Below are positions 43,494 through 52,310 of a DNA stretch of 64,000 bases, one piece after another. A model generated the notes under the pieces. That model worked only from the letters and a program-made list of their open reading frames with translations, had not been told where the DNA came from and ran no database searches. Source of the stretch: Dyadobacter sp. 3J3 (GTDB taxonomy: Bacteria > Bacteroidota > Bacteroidia > Cytophagales > Spirosomataceae). Within the stretch, counting starts at the first letter, position 1, and the number at the start of each line of letters is the position of its first letter. Both the position numbers and the translations under genes were made by a program. Location: positions 186,001 to 250,000 of the forward strand of contig NZ_VTOL01000001.1 of the NCBI RefSeq assembly GCF_009801115.1. Reading direction: 5' to 3'.

Positions 43494-44206
43494 ATTTCAG
43501 TGGAAAAAATATATTAGTCGTAGGCGGAAGTTCCGGCATAGGCCTGTCACTCGTTAAATTTTTAAACGAAAACGATGCGGCAGTTTATGTGATCTCACGA
43601 AATGAGGCTGGTGTTTTACCTGCTGGTATAAAACACCTTCAAGCTGACATCACAGGCAACACTGAGCCTATCGCAGCCTTTTTGCCTGAGCAATTACATG
43701 GCCTGGTATACTCCGTAGGCAGTATCAATCTAAAACCATTTAACCGGCTGACGTCAGACGACTTTCTGAATGATTACCGCATTAATGTTTTGGGGGCAGT
43801 ACAGATCATTCAGCAATCGCTCAAACAACTAAAAAGTGCTGCCGGAGCCTCTGTGGTTTTAATTAGTTCTGTTGCTGCCAAAACCGGCTTGCCTTACCAT
43901 GCAAGTATATCCGCGGCAAAAGGTGCTGTGGAAGGCCTGGCACTATCGTTGGCCGCTGAACTGGCGGCGCAGCAAATACGGGTGAACGTAGTCGCTCCAT
44001 CTCTGACCGATACCCCAATGGCCCAAAACCTGTTAAGCACTCCTGAAAAAAGGGAAGCATCTGCAAAAAGGCACCCGCTGGCAAAATACGGTCAACCGGA
44101 AGATGTCAGTCAGGCAATCGCATTTTTACTTTCAGATGACAGCAGCTGGATTACCGGGCAGGTTATTGGCATTGACGGTGGTATGGGCAAATTAAAAACA
44201 TCGTAA
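43490..44206 (+). CDS. SDR family oxidoreductase lacking the catalytic Tyr
   Basis: Short-chain dehydrogenase/reductase fold of 238 residues. NAD(P)-binding VVGGSSGIG (10-18) and the structural region VLISSVAAK (catalytic-type Ser near 126) are intact, as is K144 in SAAKGAVEGL, but the residue four before it, normally the catalytic Tyr, is Ile140 (HASISAAKG). The C-terminal VTGQVIGIDGG-type ending is present (ITGQVIGIDGG). It may bind the dinucleotide and substrate without classic catalysis, or use another residue such as Tyr136. It is coupled to folE by a 4-base overlap, suggesting a pterin-related role. Confidence 0.9.
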   Translation: MNFSGKNILVVGGSSGIGLSLVKFLNENDAAVYVISRNEAGVLPAGIKHLQADITGNTEPIAAFLPEQLHGLVYSVGSINLKPFNRLTSDDFLNDYRINVLGAVQIIQQSLKQLKSAAGASVVLISSVAAKTGLPYHASISAAKGAVEGLALSLAAELAAQQIRVNVVAPSLTDTPMAQNLLSTPEKREASAKRHPLAKYGQPEDVSQAIAFLLSDDSSWITGQVIGIDGGMGKLKTS

Positions 44207-44207
44207 T

Positions 44208-44852
44208 ATGACAAGTATCAGTCGTGACCAGATTACTGCAATGGAAAAACATTACAGGATTAGTCTGATCAATAGTGTAGTAGGTTATAAGTCTTTAAAC
44301 CTGTTGGGCACAGCAAACAAAGATGGCGTGACAAATCTTTGTTTAATTAGTTCCGCTTTTCATTTAGGAGCAAATCCCCCTCTCTTGGGCATGGTCATCA
44401 GGCCGGAGCGCGAACACAACGATACCCTTAAAAACATCAAAGCAACAAGCCAGTATACCTTGAACAATGTTTTGCCTGAATGGTACAAAAAGGCCCATCA
44501 AACCAGTGCAAGTTATCCATCCGGAGAATCAGAATTTGATAGCTGTGGATTTAAAGAAAAATATGCTTATGGTTTTACAGCGCCCTTTGTTGAGCAGTCA
44601 ACGGTTCGGATCGGTTTGCAGCTTCGACAAATCATAGATATGGAAATGAATGGTACTACCATTGTCATTGGCGAAATTATTGAAATAATGGCTGATGAAT
44701 CGGTCATTGGTACGGATGGCACCGTAGATCATGTAAAAGCAGAAACCATGACAGTGGCTGGGTTGGATGCCTATTTCCTTCCACAAGTTGTCGGGCGACT
44801 TGCTTATGCTAAACCAGGGATTGAGCCACAGGAATTAAACCTAACAAATTAA
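44208..44852 (+). CDS. Flavin reductase-like FMN-binding split-barrel protein
   Basis: A 214-residue protein of the flavin reductase-like family. Seen in sequence: LINSVVGYKSLNLLGTANKD, TNLCLISSAFHLGANPPLLG, and MVIRPEREHNDTLKNIKATS with a Thr/Asn pattern (YTLNNV) typical of the FMN-binding split barrel. It probably binds FMN and transfers electrons within the operon. One base separates it from the SDR stop and four from the next gene. Confidence 0.88.
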   Translation: MTSISRDQITAMEKHYRISLINSVVGYKSLNLLGTANKDGVTNLCLISSAFHLGANPPLLGMVIRPEREHNDTLKNIKATSQYTLNNVLPEWYKKAHQTSASYPSGESEFDSCGFKEKYAYGFTAPFVEQSTVRIGLQLRQIIDMEMNGTTIVIGEIIEIMADESVIGTDGTVDHVKAETMTVAGLDAYFLPQVVGRLAYAKPGIEPQELNLTN

Positions 44853-44856
44853 ACGG

Positions 44857-46110
44857 ATGATGAAGCATAACACAGATGTAATCATTATCGGTGCAGGCTT
44901 AGCGGGTTTGACGGCTGCCAAAGTTTTAAAAGCAGCAGGTAAATCAGTAAAGATACTGGAAGCTTCTGACCAGGTGGGAGGCAGGGTAAGAACAGAGGAG
45001 ATTGATGGCTTTCTTCTGGACAGAGGATTCCAGGTTTTATTAACCGCTTACCCCGAAACCCAAAGATTTTTGGATTATGATGCTTTGGATCTGCGTAAAT
45101 TTGACCCGGGTGCATTAATCCTGAACAAAAACGGTATGACCAAAATCGGCGATCCTTTAAGACAGCCGAGTGCATTGATCAGCACTTTGCTATCCCCAGC
45201 CGGTACATTAGGTGATAAAATGCGGATGCTCGGGCTAAAAATAAAACTTGCCCGCAAAAGTATCGCTGATATTTTTTCTGAGGAACAGACAACTACATTA
45301 GCCTATCTGAAAAATGAAGGATTTAGTGATCAGATCCTCGAATCATTCTTCAAACCTTTTATGACCGGTATTTTTCTTGAAGATAAACTAAGTACTTCCA
45401 GCCGGATGTTTGAGTTTGTATTTAAGATGTTCAGTGAGGGCGATGCCGCTATTCCCGCAAAAGGAATGGGGATGATCCCGTTACAATTAGCCAGGGATTT
45501 GTCATCCGATGAAATTGTCTTTAATCAAAAAGTAACAGAAATTGATGGCAATAATGTAAAAACGTTGGCCGGTTCAGTTCACCAGGCTACCGCTGTTCTC
45601 ATTGCCACGGATCAGCTTCATTTGCCCGAACCTTTTCAAAAGGAGGTAAAATCATACCATTCTGTCACCAATATGTATTTTACTTCCGATAGTAAACCGT
45701 TCACCGACCCGCTGATTGCTTTAAATACACTATCTGGAAAGCTGGTTAATAATATTGCCATGATGAATCAGATCTCACCAAGTTATTCAAAAAATGGTGA
45801 TACCTTAATTTCACTTTCGCTTGTCGGAGACCACTCCTGCATAGAAAGAACAAAACTTCAATCCAACGTAATAAGTGAAATGCAAAACTGGTTTCCGGAA
45901 GCAATGCACTGGAAACATCTTAAAACGTATCATATCTCTTATGCGCTGCCGGATGATGATTATGTAACCAATGAGCCGGATAATCAGATGATGAAGTTAA
46001 ACCCACACTGCTTTGTATGTGGGGATTATTTAATGAATGGCTCTATAAATGCAGCGATGAAAAGCGGGAGACTGGCAGCAGAAGCGCTCATAACTACCTT
46101 AGATTCATAA
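44857..46110 (+). CDS. FAD-dependent amine oxidase / phytoene desaturase-like oxidoreductase
   Basis: A 417-residue flavoprotein. The N-terminal Rossmann motif VIIIGAGLAGLTAAKVLKAA, with E near residue 36 (KILEASDQVGGRVRT), binds FAD; a C-terminal segment CFVCGDYLMNGSINAAMKSG closes the FAD site. The middle part resembles NAD(P)/FAD amine-oxidase-type and carotenoid-desaturase-type enzymes. The substrate cannot be read. Its stop shares bases with the next start (TAATG). Confidence 0.9.
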   Translation: MMKHNTDVIIIGAGLAGLTAAKVLKAAGKSVKILEASDQVGGRVRTEEIDGFLLDRGFQVLLTAYPETQRFLDYDALDLRKFDPGALILNKNGMTKIGDPLRQPSALISTLLSPAGTLGDKMRMLGLKIKLARKSIADIFSEEQTTTLAYLKNEGFSDQILESFFKPFMTGIFLEDKLSTSSRMFEFVFKMFSEGDAAIPAKGMGMIPLQLARDLSSDEIVFNQKVTEIDGNNVKTLAGSVHQATAVLIATDQLHLPEPFQKEVKSYHSVTNMYFTSDSKPFTDPLIALNTLSGKLVNNIAMMNQISPSYSKNGDTLISLSLVGDHSCIERTKLQSNVISEMQNWFPEAMHWKHLKTYHISYALPDDDYVTNEPDNQMMKLNPHCFVCGDYLMNGSINAAMKSGRLAAEALITTLDS

Positions 46111-47177
46111 TGGTTGATCACAAAATATATAGCGACGAAATTTTAAACAGGAAAAGACTGTTGGGCGATCCGCCTGCCGATGATTTTATAAAAATTATTT
46201 TTGCGGATCCAAATAAAAAACTCCTGTTACAAAACTGGATGTATTCAGCAGGCGGAAATAGCGATTCTGAATCATTAACAACTATTTTTCCTGAATTTGA
46301 ATTCATCAGTAAAGCACAAGAATTGCCATCATGGGCAGAACCTGAGTTGATGAGCACTGGTTCGGCTCTTTTTGCGCGGCATTCTGAAATGATCATGAGC
46401 CTGCTTGGATTGTTGTCGCTTCCTTATTGTTATACTGCTGCGCATGGTGCGATGGTATTGTATGTTTCAGGAAGGATCCAGAAACAAACTACTAAACGAT
46501 TATATGATACGGCGATATTTGTCTGGGACATGATGGATCCTGATGCGTTTGTTGAAAACGGAAACGCTTATCAGCAGATTTTAAAAGTCCGTATTATACA
46601 CGCCGCGATTCGTTACTATACACTGCAAAGCGGAAAATGGGATGAGACTTGGGGTTTGCCGGTAAACCAGGAAGACATGGCAGGTACAAATCTTTCCTTC
46701 TCATTAATTGTACTCCGCGGTTTGCAAATGTTAGGTTTTAAAGTTAGCCGTCTGGATCAGCAGGCTTTTCTGCACACCTGGGCAGTGATTGGTTATCTGA
46801 CCGGCCTGGATGAGGACATGATTCCCGAAAACCAAACAGAAGCTAAGCATCTGGACGCTGCCATCAAACGTCGCCAGTTCCGGGTTTCAACGCATGGAAA
46901 AGAGCTGACCGAATCTCTGATCGGCCACATTCTGTCTGTAAATACGAGTAAAGCTACGCCGGACGATATCATGGGGTTAATGCGGTATCTGTTGGGAAGC
47001 GAAATCGCCGATATGCTTGCCATAAAGGCCCCGGAACTACCTGCATACAAGCTGGCATTGATCAGGACGTTCAATCTTTTCAAAAGCTTTATTCCAAAGG
47101 GCAACCTCAGTCAGAATTACACCAACGCCTACGAAGCGTTCCGGAAACTAAATCCGGAACTCGTCAGCAGTATTTAA
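46110..47177 (+). CDS. Oxygenase MpaB family protein (DUF2236)
   Basis: A 355-residue protein with the DUF2236 pattern also found in latex-clearing protein and fungal MpaB: LFARHSEMIMSLLGLLSLPY, YDTAIFVWDMMDPDAF, ILKVRIIHAAIRYYTLQSGK, WGLPVNQEDMAGTNLSFSLI and WAVIGYLTGLDEDMIPEN. Characterised members are b-type haem oxygenases, so a haem-dependent oxidation is likely, but the substrate is unknown. I use the ATG at 46110; an upstream extension to 46017 would lie inside the preceding gene in another frame. Translation is coupled through TAATG. Confidence 0.82.
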   Translation: MVDHKIYSDEILNRKRLLGDPPADDFIKIIFADPNKKLLLQNWMYSAGGNSDSESLTTIFPEFEFISKAQELPSWAEPELMSTGSALFARHSEMIMSLLGLLSLPYCYTAAHGAMVLYVSGRIQKQTTKRLYDTAIFVWDMMDPDAFVENGNAYQQILKVRIIHAAIRYYTLQSGKWDETWGLPVNQEDMAGTNLSFSLIVLRGLQMLGFKVSRLDQQAFLHTWAVIGYLTGLDEDMIPENQTEAKHLDAAIKRRQFRVSTHGKELTESLIGHILSVNTSKATPDDIMGLMRYLLGSEIADMLAIKAPELPAYKLALIRTFNLFKSFIPKGNLSQNYTNAYEAFRKLNPELVSSI

Positions 47178-47204
47178 ATTTGAATCTCCCTTAATGATAT
47201 TGAC

Positions 47205-47897
47205 ATGAAATCATACCAGCTTATTCATGAACTGATTACGCTTGCAGAGCAACTTGAAAATGAGAATCAAGGCCGTCCGGTAACCATCCGGGACTTTGCA
47301 GGATTTCTGGTCACGAAGATTGGTGATCCAATAGATAGCCTGGCTGGTACAGATGTACGATTTGGTAAAAATGAAAGTGCGGCGCAGGAAATTGCTTACC
47401 AGGTTGACAACAATATCGGCAGGCTGTTTGTCTATATGAGCCGTTATGCTAAGTCTTATATAAAAAAAGCACTGGAAGGTACACCGCTTCTGACCGCCGA
47501 GGATTTCACTTGCCTTTCTCTTCTGCTCACCCACGATCACCTGTCGAAAAGTGAGTTGATCAGCCATAATTTACAGGAAAAAACGTCGGGCACGGAGGTG
47601 ATCCGAAGACTGATCGCAGCAGGCCTCGCTAAGCAATGGGACGATTTAGAGGACAAACGAAGCAAGCAGATTGCCATTACCGAAGAAGGGAAAGAATTGC
47701 TATACTACGTGTTTACAGATATGAGCAACGTGGGCAAAATGATAACCGGTAAATTGACAATTTCTGAAAAACTGACGCTTCAATACCTGCTTCAAAAACT
47801 GGAAAATTTCCATTTGGAACATCACGAAAAGAAAACGATCATGAACAAAGCCGACCTGAAATCTTTTGCAGAACAGCTAAGTTCAAGGGATCAATAA
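47205..47897 (+). CDS. MarR-type winged-helix transcriptional regulator
   Basis: A 230-residue DNA-binding protein, last gene of the folE operon. An N-terminal helical part of about 85 residues is followed by a MarR-like winged helix: LTAEDFTCLSLLLTHDHLSK, SELISHNLQEKTSGTEVIRR and LIAAGLAKQWDDLEDKRSKQ, then IAITEEGKELLYYVFTDMSN. MarR proteins bind palindromes as dimers, often in their own operon promoter; two palindromes precede folE. Ligand unknown, possibly oxidant or phenolic. Confidence 0.85.
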   Translation: MKSYQLIHELITLAEQLENENQGRPVTIRDFAGFLVTKIGDPIDSLAGTDVRFGKNESAAQEIAYQVDNNIGRLFVYMSRYAKSYIKKALEGTPLLTAEDFTCLSLLLTHDHLSKSELISHNLQEKTSGTEVIRRLIAAGLAKQWDDLEDKRSKQIAITEEGKELLYYVFTDMSNVGKMITGKLTISEKLTLQYLLQKLENFHLEHHEKKTIMNKADLKSFAEQLSSRDQ

Positions 47898-48115
47898 AAT
47901 TAGAATACCAGGTAGTGCAAGCCGGGAATAAATTATAAAATGAGCCCATTGATATAATTAAATGGTGTTTCATTTATGTTCTGTACATACCTAAAAAAGG
48001 GCGATTCGTTCCGTTTTACTACTGTTTTACTCCGGACAGCGAACGGATTTTAGCAATTCGAAAGTTATAGAATTGATTGTATGTTAATCTTAGTCAAAAC
48101 TTTACCATTTCACTC

Positions 48116-49069
48116 ATGAAAACTTTCAAAACAATTCAAACACTAAAAACCTGCCTTTTTGCTGCCATGGTGGCTTTTACGCTTTCGTCATGCAGTGACG
48201 ACGATGATGATGATCAGCCTACACCACCTGCCTTAGGTACCATCCCGGCAGTCGCCTCAGCGGATCCGCAGTTTTCTACATTAGTAGCCGCACTCACCAA
48301 AGCTGAACTGGTTACCACCCTTCAGGGCGCTGGCCCCTTTACGGTATTTGCACCGAACAATGCCGCCTTCACAAAGGCTGGCATCACCAGTTTGGACGGT
48401 TTAACAAAGGATGCTCTAACACCTATCCTGACTACACATGTGATCAGTGGAACGGTTAAAGCAGCTGATGTGAAAAGCGGCACTGTTAAAACCGTTAATC
48501 CCAGCAATGATATTTACCTTTCAAAAAATACTGACGGTGTTTTTATTAATGGTAAGATTAAAGTGATCGCTACTGACGTTTCCGCGGCAAATGGTGTAAT
48601 TCATGTCATCGACAACGTCATCGTACCACCAACCCAATCACTCGTGGCTATTGCGCAGGCCGACACCAATTTTACCGAACTGGTGTCACTTGTACTTGCT
48701 GCGGACCCGGCAGTAGCCACGGCCTTATCATCAGCCGGAACTGGATTGACGGTTTTCGCTCCTACCAATGCAGCTTTCCGTGAATTATATAAAACGACAT
48801 CGAAAGCCACGCTTCTGGATCCTGCAAACAAGGCTTTATTAACCAGTGTTTTGCTTTACCATGTTGTGCCTGGTCGTGTTTTCTCTACCGATTTGCCTAA
48901 TGTTTCCGGCCCTGTAACCACTGCGAATACGAGTGGTACCGTTACATTCGATCTGACGGGAGGTGCCAAGGTAATAGGAAAAACAAGTGGTGCATCTAAC
49001 ATCACAGCTGCCAACATTCTGGCAACCAACGGTGTTGTGCACGTAATTGACAAAGTTTTAATGCCCTAA
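48116..49069 (+). CDS. Surface fasciclin-domain lipoprotein (two FAS1 domains)
   Basis: A 317-residue lipoprotein: signal ending TLSSC followed by SDDDDDDQ, a strong surface-export signal of Bacteroidota lipoproteins. Two FAS1 domains follow, each with the characteristic motifs: first STLVAALTKAELVTTLQGAG, GPFTVFAPNNAAF and NGVIHVIDNVIVPP; second FTELVSLVLAADPAVATALS, LTVFAPTNAAF and NGVVHVIDKVLMP. Such proteins mediate adhesion. The ATG at 48116 is preferred over an upstream start because it gives the signal peptide. A T-rich terminator follows. Confidence 0.94.
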   Translation: MKTFKTIQTLKTCLFAAMVAFTLSSCSDDDDDDQPTPPALGTIPAVASADPQFSTLVAALTKAELVTTLQGAGPFTVFAPNNAAFTKAGITSLDGLTKDALTPILTTHVISGTVKAADVKSGTVKTVNPSNDIYLSKNTDGVFINGKIKVIATDVSAANGVIHVIDNVIVPPTQSLVAIAQADTNFTELVSLVLAADPAVATALSSAGTGLTVFAPTNAAFRELYKTTSKATLLDPANKALLTSVLLYHVVPGRVFSTDLPNVSGPVTTANTSGTVTFDLTGGAKVIGKTSGASNITAANILATNGVVHVIDKVLMP

Positions 49070-49083
49070 ACTAAATTGAACAT

Positions 49084-49129
49084 AAAGGTTGGCAAACTGT
49101 TGTTTTTCAATTAGGTTGCCAACCTTTTT
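49084..49129 (+). terminator. Intrinsic terminator after the fasciclin gene
   Basis: Perfect 12-bp stem AAAGGTTGGCAA / TTGCCAACCTTT followed by TT, 14 bases after the stop codon. Confidence 0.85.
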
Positions 49130-49155
49130 AATTTACTGCCTAACTTGACGAAGTC

Positions 49156-50220
49156 ATGTTCAACATCAGGTACCGGTTCGGGTTAATGCTTTTGCTCGGA
49201 GCGTATTCTTTCCTGAATACGCTGCTTATTGAGTCTTTTGAATACTATCATCTCGGTGCAAACCAGTGGGTGATATTTCTTCTTTTTCTTGCAGTTACAG
49301 CCGGGATCTGGGAAGGTAACCGGATTTGGGACAACTGGCTTTCTGATGTTGACATTAAACCCTTTTGGAAAAGGGTAAGTTATAATTTTGCCGGAGGCGC
49401 TGTTATTACTGCATTGGTTGCCATGCTGCTTGGTATTCCGGCGGCTATCTACACCTTATCGAAGAACTGGCACGAGTGGATACTTCCCTTAAAACTACTG
49501 CTAATGTTCTGTTTCCGGGTGAACTTGTTCCTGAATACCATCCATGTTATTTTTCTTTACATGAAACAGCTCGAACAAAGCCGCCAGTTATTGGAAAGTT
49601 ACAAGCGGATCAGCAGTCAGGCTCAGCTCCAGTCACTTCGTAACCAGGTAAATCCTCATTTTTTGTTTAATAATTTGAGTGTGCTAAGTGCCCTGATCCC
49701 TCAGGACGCCAATGCTTCCATAGAGTTTGTAAAGCAATTTTCGAATGTGTACCGTTACGTACTAAAAAGCGATGAAAAGGAGCTGATCGAGTTATGGCAA
49801 GAGCTCGATTTTATTGAATCGTATTTGTACCTGCTCAAAACACGTTTCGAAACCGGATTAAGCATCCAGGTTGATATTTCCGAAGGATGCCTTTCTGCTT
49901 ATATCCTTCCGGTGTCCCTCCAGATGTTGGTTGAAAACGCGGTAAAGCACAATATTGTTTCAAAAAGCAAACCGCTACACATTGAAATATCTTGTCATGA
50001 TAATGCATCTATCACCGTTAGGAATAATTTACAGAGAAAAATAGTGGAAGAAGACCAATCTACCAAACTGGGTTTGACCAACATTACAAAAAGATATGAT
50101 TTCCTGGGACATCATGGCGTGGTTGTTGAGCGGACAGACCAGTCATTCAGTGTAACTATCCCACTTATACGTCTTGATCAGCAACCGATGATGCATGTAA
50201 ACAGAGTTGCTTCAGATTAA
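49156..50220 (+). CDS. LytS-type sensor histidine kinase
   Basis: Membrane histidine kinase of 354 residues with four hydrophobic segments in the first 140 residues (YRFGLMLLLGAYSFLNTLLI; WVIFLLFLAVTAGIWEG; ITALVAMLLGIPAAIYTLS; LKLLLMFCFRVNLF). Phospho-acceptor region LRNQVNPHFLFNNLSVLSAL; N-box LVENAVKHN. Similar in design to the kinase at 32631-33764 but clearly divergent in the sensor part. A response regulator gene follows after 27 bases. Confidence 0.93.
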   Translation: MFNIRYRFGLMLLLGAYSFLNTLLIESFEYYHLGANQWVIFLLFLAVTAGIWEGNRIWDNWLSDVDIKPFWKRVSYNFAGGAVITALVAMLLGIPAAIYTLSKNWHEWILPLKLLLMFCFRVNLFLNTIHVIFLYMKQLEQSRQLLESYKRISSQAQLQSLRNQVNPHFLFNNLSVLSALIPQDANASIEFVKQFSNVYRYVLKSDEKELIELWQELDFIESYLYLLKTRFETGLSIQVDISEGCLSAYILPVSLQMLVENAVKHNIVSKSKPLHIEISCHDNASITVRNNLQRKIVEEDQSTKLGLTNITKRYDFLGHHGVVVERTDQSFSVTIPLIRLDQQPMMHVNRVASD

Positions 50221-50247
50221 TTATCCTCAAACTTAAAATTGCCTTCC

Positions 50248-51012
50248 ATGAAAGTACTCATTTTAGAAGACGAAGCCCTCTCGGCTAAAAGAGCTTCCCA
50301 ACTATTAACTGAACACGATCCGGCTATCGAAGTAATGGATACCCTGGATTCTATCGAAGAAGCTGCCTTGTGGCTCAATCAAAATCCTGAACCTGACCTG
50401 ATGCTGCTTGATATTCATCTTGCCGACGGGCTTTGTTTTAGCTTGTTCGATAAAGTTTCTGTAAAAAGTCCGGTTATTTTCACCACTGCTTACGATCAGT
50501 ATGCATTGCAGGCGTTTAAAATAAACAGCATCGATTATCTGCTTAAACCGCTGGACAAAAAAGATTTAACGAAGGCTTTGACAAAATACCATAACCTAAA
50601 CCAGGATCGCAAAAGCATTTCCGCTCTTGATATTGAAAAGCTCAGGATGACGATCCAGTCACTGACAAAAAAATACAAATCCAGGTTTCTTGTCAGATTT
50701 GGCGACACCATACTTTTTAAATACATTGAAGAAGTGGCCTACTTTTACGCTGATGGTAAGTCTGTATTCATGGTCACCAATGAAGGAAAAAAATACCTGA
50801 TGGATAGTAATCTGGAAAGCCTCGAAGAAATGGTTGATCCGGCATTATTTTTTAGGATCAACAGGAAAGTCATTGCCAGAATTGAGGCAATTCTAAAAGT
50901 AAAGACTCTGCTAAGCAGCCGATTACAGGTATTTTTGAAACCTGCTTTCAATCAGGACGTTTTTGTGAGCAAATACAGAAGCAATGACTTTAAGACCTGG
51001 CTTGACAATTAA
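50248..51012 (+). CDS. LytTR-type response regulator
   Basis: A 254-residue regulator: receiver domain with MKVLILEDE, Asp in LMLLDIHLADG, and SIDYLLKPLDKKDL; C-terminal LytTR domain (RFLVRFGDTILFKYIEEVAY, FFRINRKVIARIEAILKVKT). The ATG at 50248 is chosen; an upstream TTG adds three residues only. It is the partner of the preceding kinase. The next gene, an outer-membrane protein, starts 20 bases downstream and could be in the same unit. Confidence 0.93.
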   Translation: MKVLILEDEALSAKRASQLLTEHDPAIEVMDTLDSIEEAALWLNQNPEPDLMLLDIHLADGLCFSLFDKVSVKSPVIFTTAYDQYALQAFKINSIDYLLKPLDKKDLTKALTKYHNLNQDRKSISALDIEKLRMTIQSLTKKYKSRFLVRFGDTILFKYIEEVAYFYADGKSVFMVTNEGKKYLMDSNLESLEEMVDPALFFRINRKVIARIEAILKVKTLLSSRLQVFLKPAFNQDVFVSKYRSNDFKTWLDN

Positions 51013-51031
51013 CAAAACATACCTCCATTTT

Positions 51032-51745
51032 ATGAAATTCCTATTTACATTTTGTGCATTCCTGATTGCAAACGGGATGTCAGTAGTTTTTGGTCAGCAG
51101 GCCAGTGAAGTCAGTATACATCTCAAAAACGGCTCCATGATTTATGGCCGGATACTTGAAACAGACCAGCATTATAAAATTCAAACCTACGACAAAAGTA
51201 TCTGGGTATTCCCAAAATCAGACGTCGACACCGTGATCGCCGAAAAAATGATCAACCCAAACATTGGATACAAAAAAAGAGGGTTTGTCCATTATACCGA
51301 GCTTGGCCCTTTAGCTATGAGCAACAGGGCCTCAAATGGCGTAACTACCTCCGCATTTTCCTTTCAAACGACCAATGGATATAAGTTTAGCCAGTGGATT
51401 TACACTGGCCTTGGTATTGGTGCAGACTTGTATGCCGTGCAGACATTCGTCCCGGTAGTGTTGAGCCTTCGGGGCGATTTTACAGATAAGGGATCAAAAA
51501 TTCCTTTTTATTTTCTGGAAGGTGGATATAGTTTGAATGCCACTTCCAATGATGTGGATAGCCTCCGGTTTAGTGGAGGAGCCACCTTCGCGGCGGGTAT
51601 CGGCTTAAAAATACTTTTCAACGGAAACACCGGATTTACTATTGCAGCAGGTTACCGCTTCCAAAGGTCCTCCGTAACCCAGGCTGGCTCAGAAAGGCTG
51701 GAAGACTTTAACCGGCTGTCTTTGCGGGCTGGGTTTTCGTTTTGA
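51032..51745 (+). CDS. Hypothetical outer-membrane beta-barrel-type protein
   Basis: A 237-residue protein with a signal peptide (FLFTFCAFLIANGMSVVFGQ). An N-terminal small beta domain (VSIHLKNGSMIYGRILETDQ) is followed by alternating amphipathic strands with glycine turns (SFQTTNGYKFSQWIYTGLGI; GFTIAAGYRFQRS) and a terminal aromatic F (RLSLRAGFSF), as in small outer-membrane barrels. Not assigned to a named family. It may be cotranscribed with the LytS/LytTR pair. Confidence 0.75.
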   Translation: MKFLFTFCAFLIANGMSVVFGQQASEVSIHLKNGSMIYGRILETDQHYKIQTYDKSIWVFPKSDVDTVIAEKMINPNIGYKKRGFVHYTELGPLAMSNRASNGVTTSAFSFQTTNGYKFSQWIYTGLGIGADLYAVQTFVPVVLSLRGDFTDKGSKIPFYFLEGGYSLNATSNDVDSLRFSGGATFAAGIGLKILFNGNTGFTIAAGYRFQRSSVTQAGSERLEDFNRLSLRAGFSF

Positions 51746-51838
51746 ATTACTGACTTGTACTAGTTCAAAGTAATTGGGCTGAAACCCTGAGAAAATTGCA
51801 ACTTTCTCAATTAATCTGAATTACGATTACGGATAAAT

Positions 51839-52132
51839 TCAGTTTATATTCGGGGTTGGCGGCAGCAACTGGATGGAGATTGTGGACTGTACTGATAGCA
51901 GGCACCCAAGAGATTTTGCTAATACCAGATAGTCCATTATTTCCAGCCTGGCTTTTATCAATATCTCAATATTGGATTCGCTGGTACTATCATTTATCCC
52001 AAACCTTTCCTGCATACTAAAATTCCTTAAATTGTGAAAACTGATTTTTTGATTGATCAGACTTAATAATACGTCACGGGCATCGTCAAATTCGTAAATA
52101 CCAGAGATTAAAGTGATGTCACCATTTTCCAT
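51839..52132 (-). CDS. Small hypothetical protein, paralogue of the neighbour at 52311
   Basis: A 97-residue cytoplasmic protein, not recognised. The N-terminal segment ITLISGIYEFDDARDVLLSL, then INQKISFHNLRNFSMQE and a helical part (ILIKARLEIMDYLVLAK), align by eye with the 80-residue protein upstream (I-x-L-I-x-G-x-[FY]-E then D-A). The second half is divergent and longer. Tandem duplication is the simplest explanation. Confidence 0.6.
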   Translation of the reverse strand: MENGDITLISGIYEFDDARDVLLSLINQKISFHNLRNFSMQERFGINDSTSESNIEILIKARLEIMDYLVLAKSLGCLLSVQSTISIQLLPPTPNIN

Positions 52133-52251
52133 GTTCCTATGCGGTCAAGTTATTTTAGGTTTATTTTGTTCAATAATTTGCTGTCAGCACAGGCAAAAAG
52201 AATGGAAGGTTTATTCGAAAACACCTTGACCATATTGTGCAGGAGGACGTA

Positions 52252-52281
52252 CATCTCCTTTTCTAAATTGATAAGGAGATG
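52252..52281. repeat. Inverted repeat between the two small paralogues
   Basis: Perfect 9-bp arms CATCTCCTT / AAGGAGATG with a 12-base loop. The right arm reads like a Shine-Dalgarno plus start on the plus strand, but no gene follows; on the minus strand it would fold in the transcript between the two small genes. Confidence 0.4.
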
Positions 52282-52310
52282 CACATCTTACTACCAGGAC
52301 ACACCTTTTT

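Noticed and set aside
46017-46109. Upstream extension of the MpaB-like gene
   Set aside because: Lies within the FAD oxidoreductase gene; the TAATG junction gives a natural start at 46110.
51788-51809. TGAGAAA ... TTTCTCA hairpin after the outer-membrane protein gene
   Set aside because: Seven paired bases, AT-rich and no T-tract; possible but not convincing terminator.
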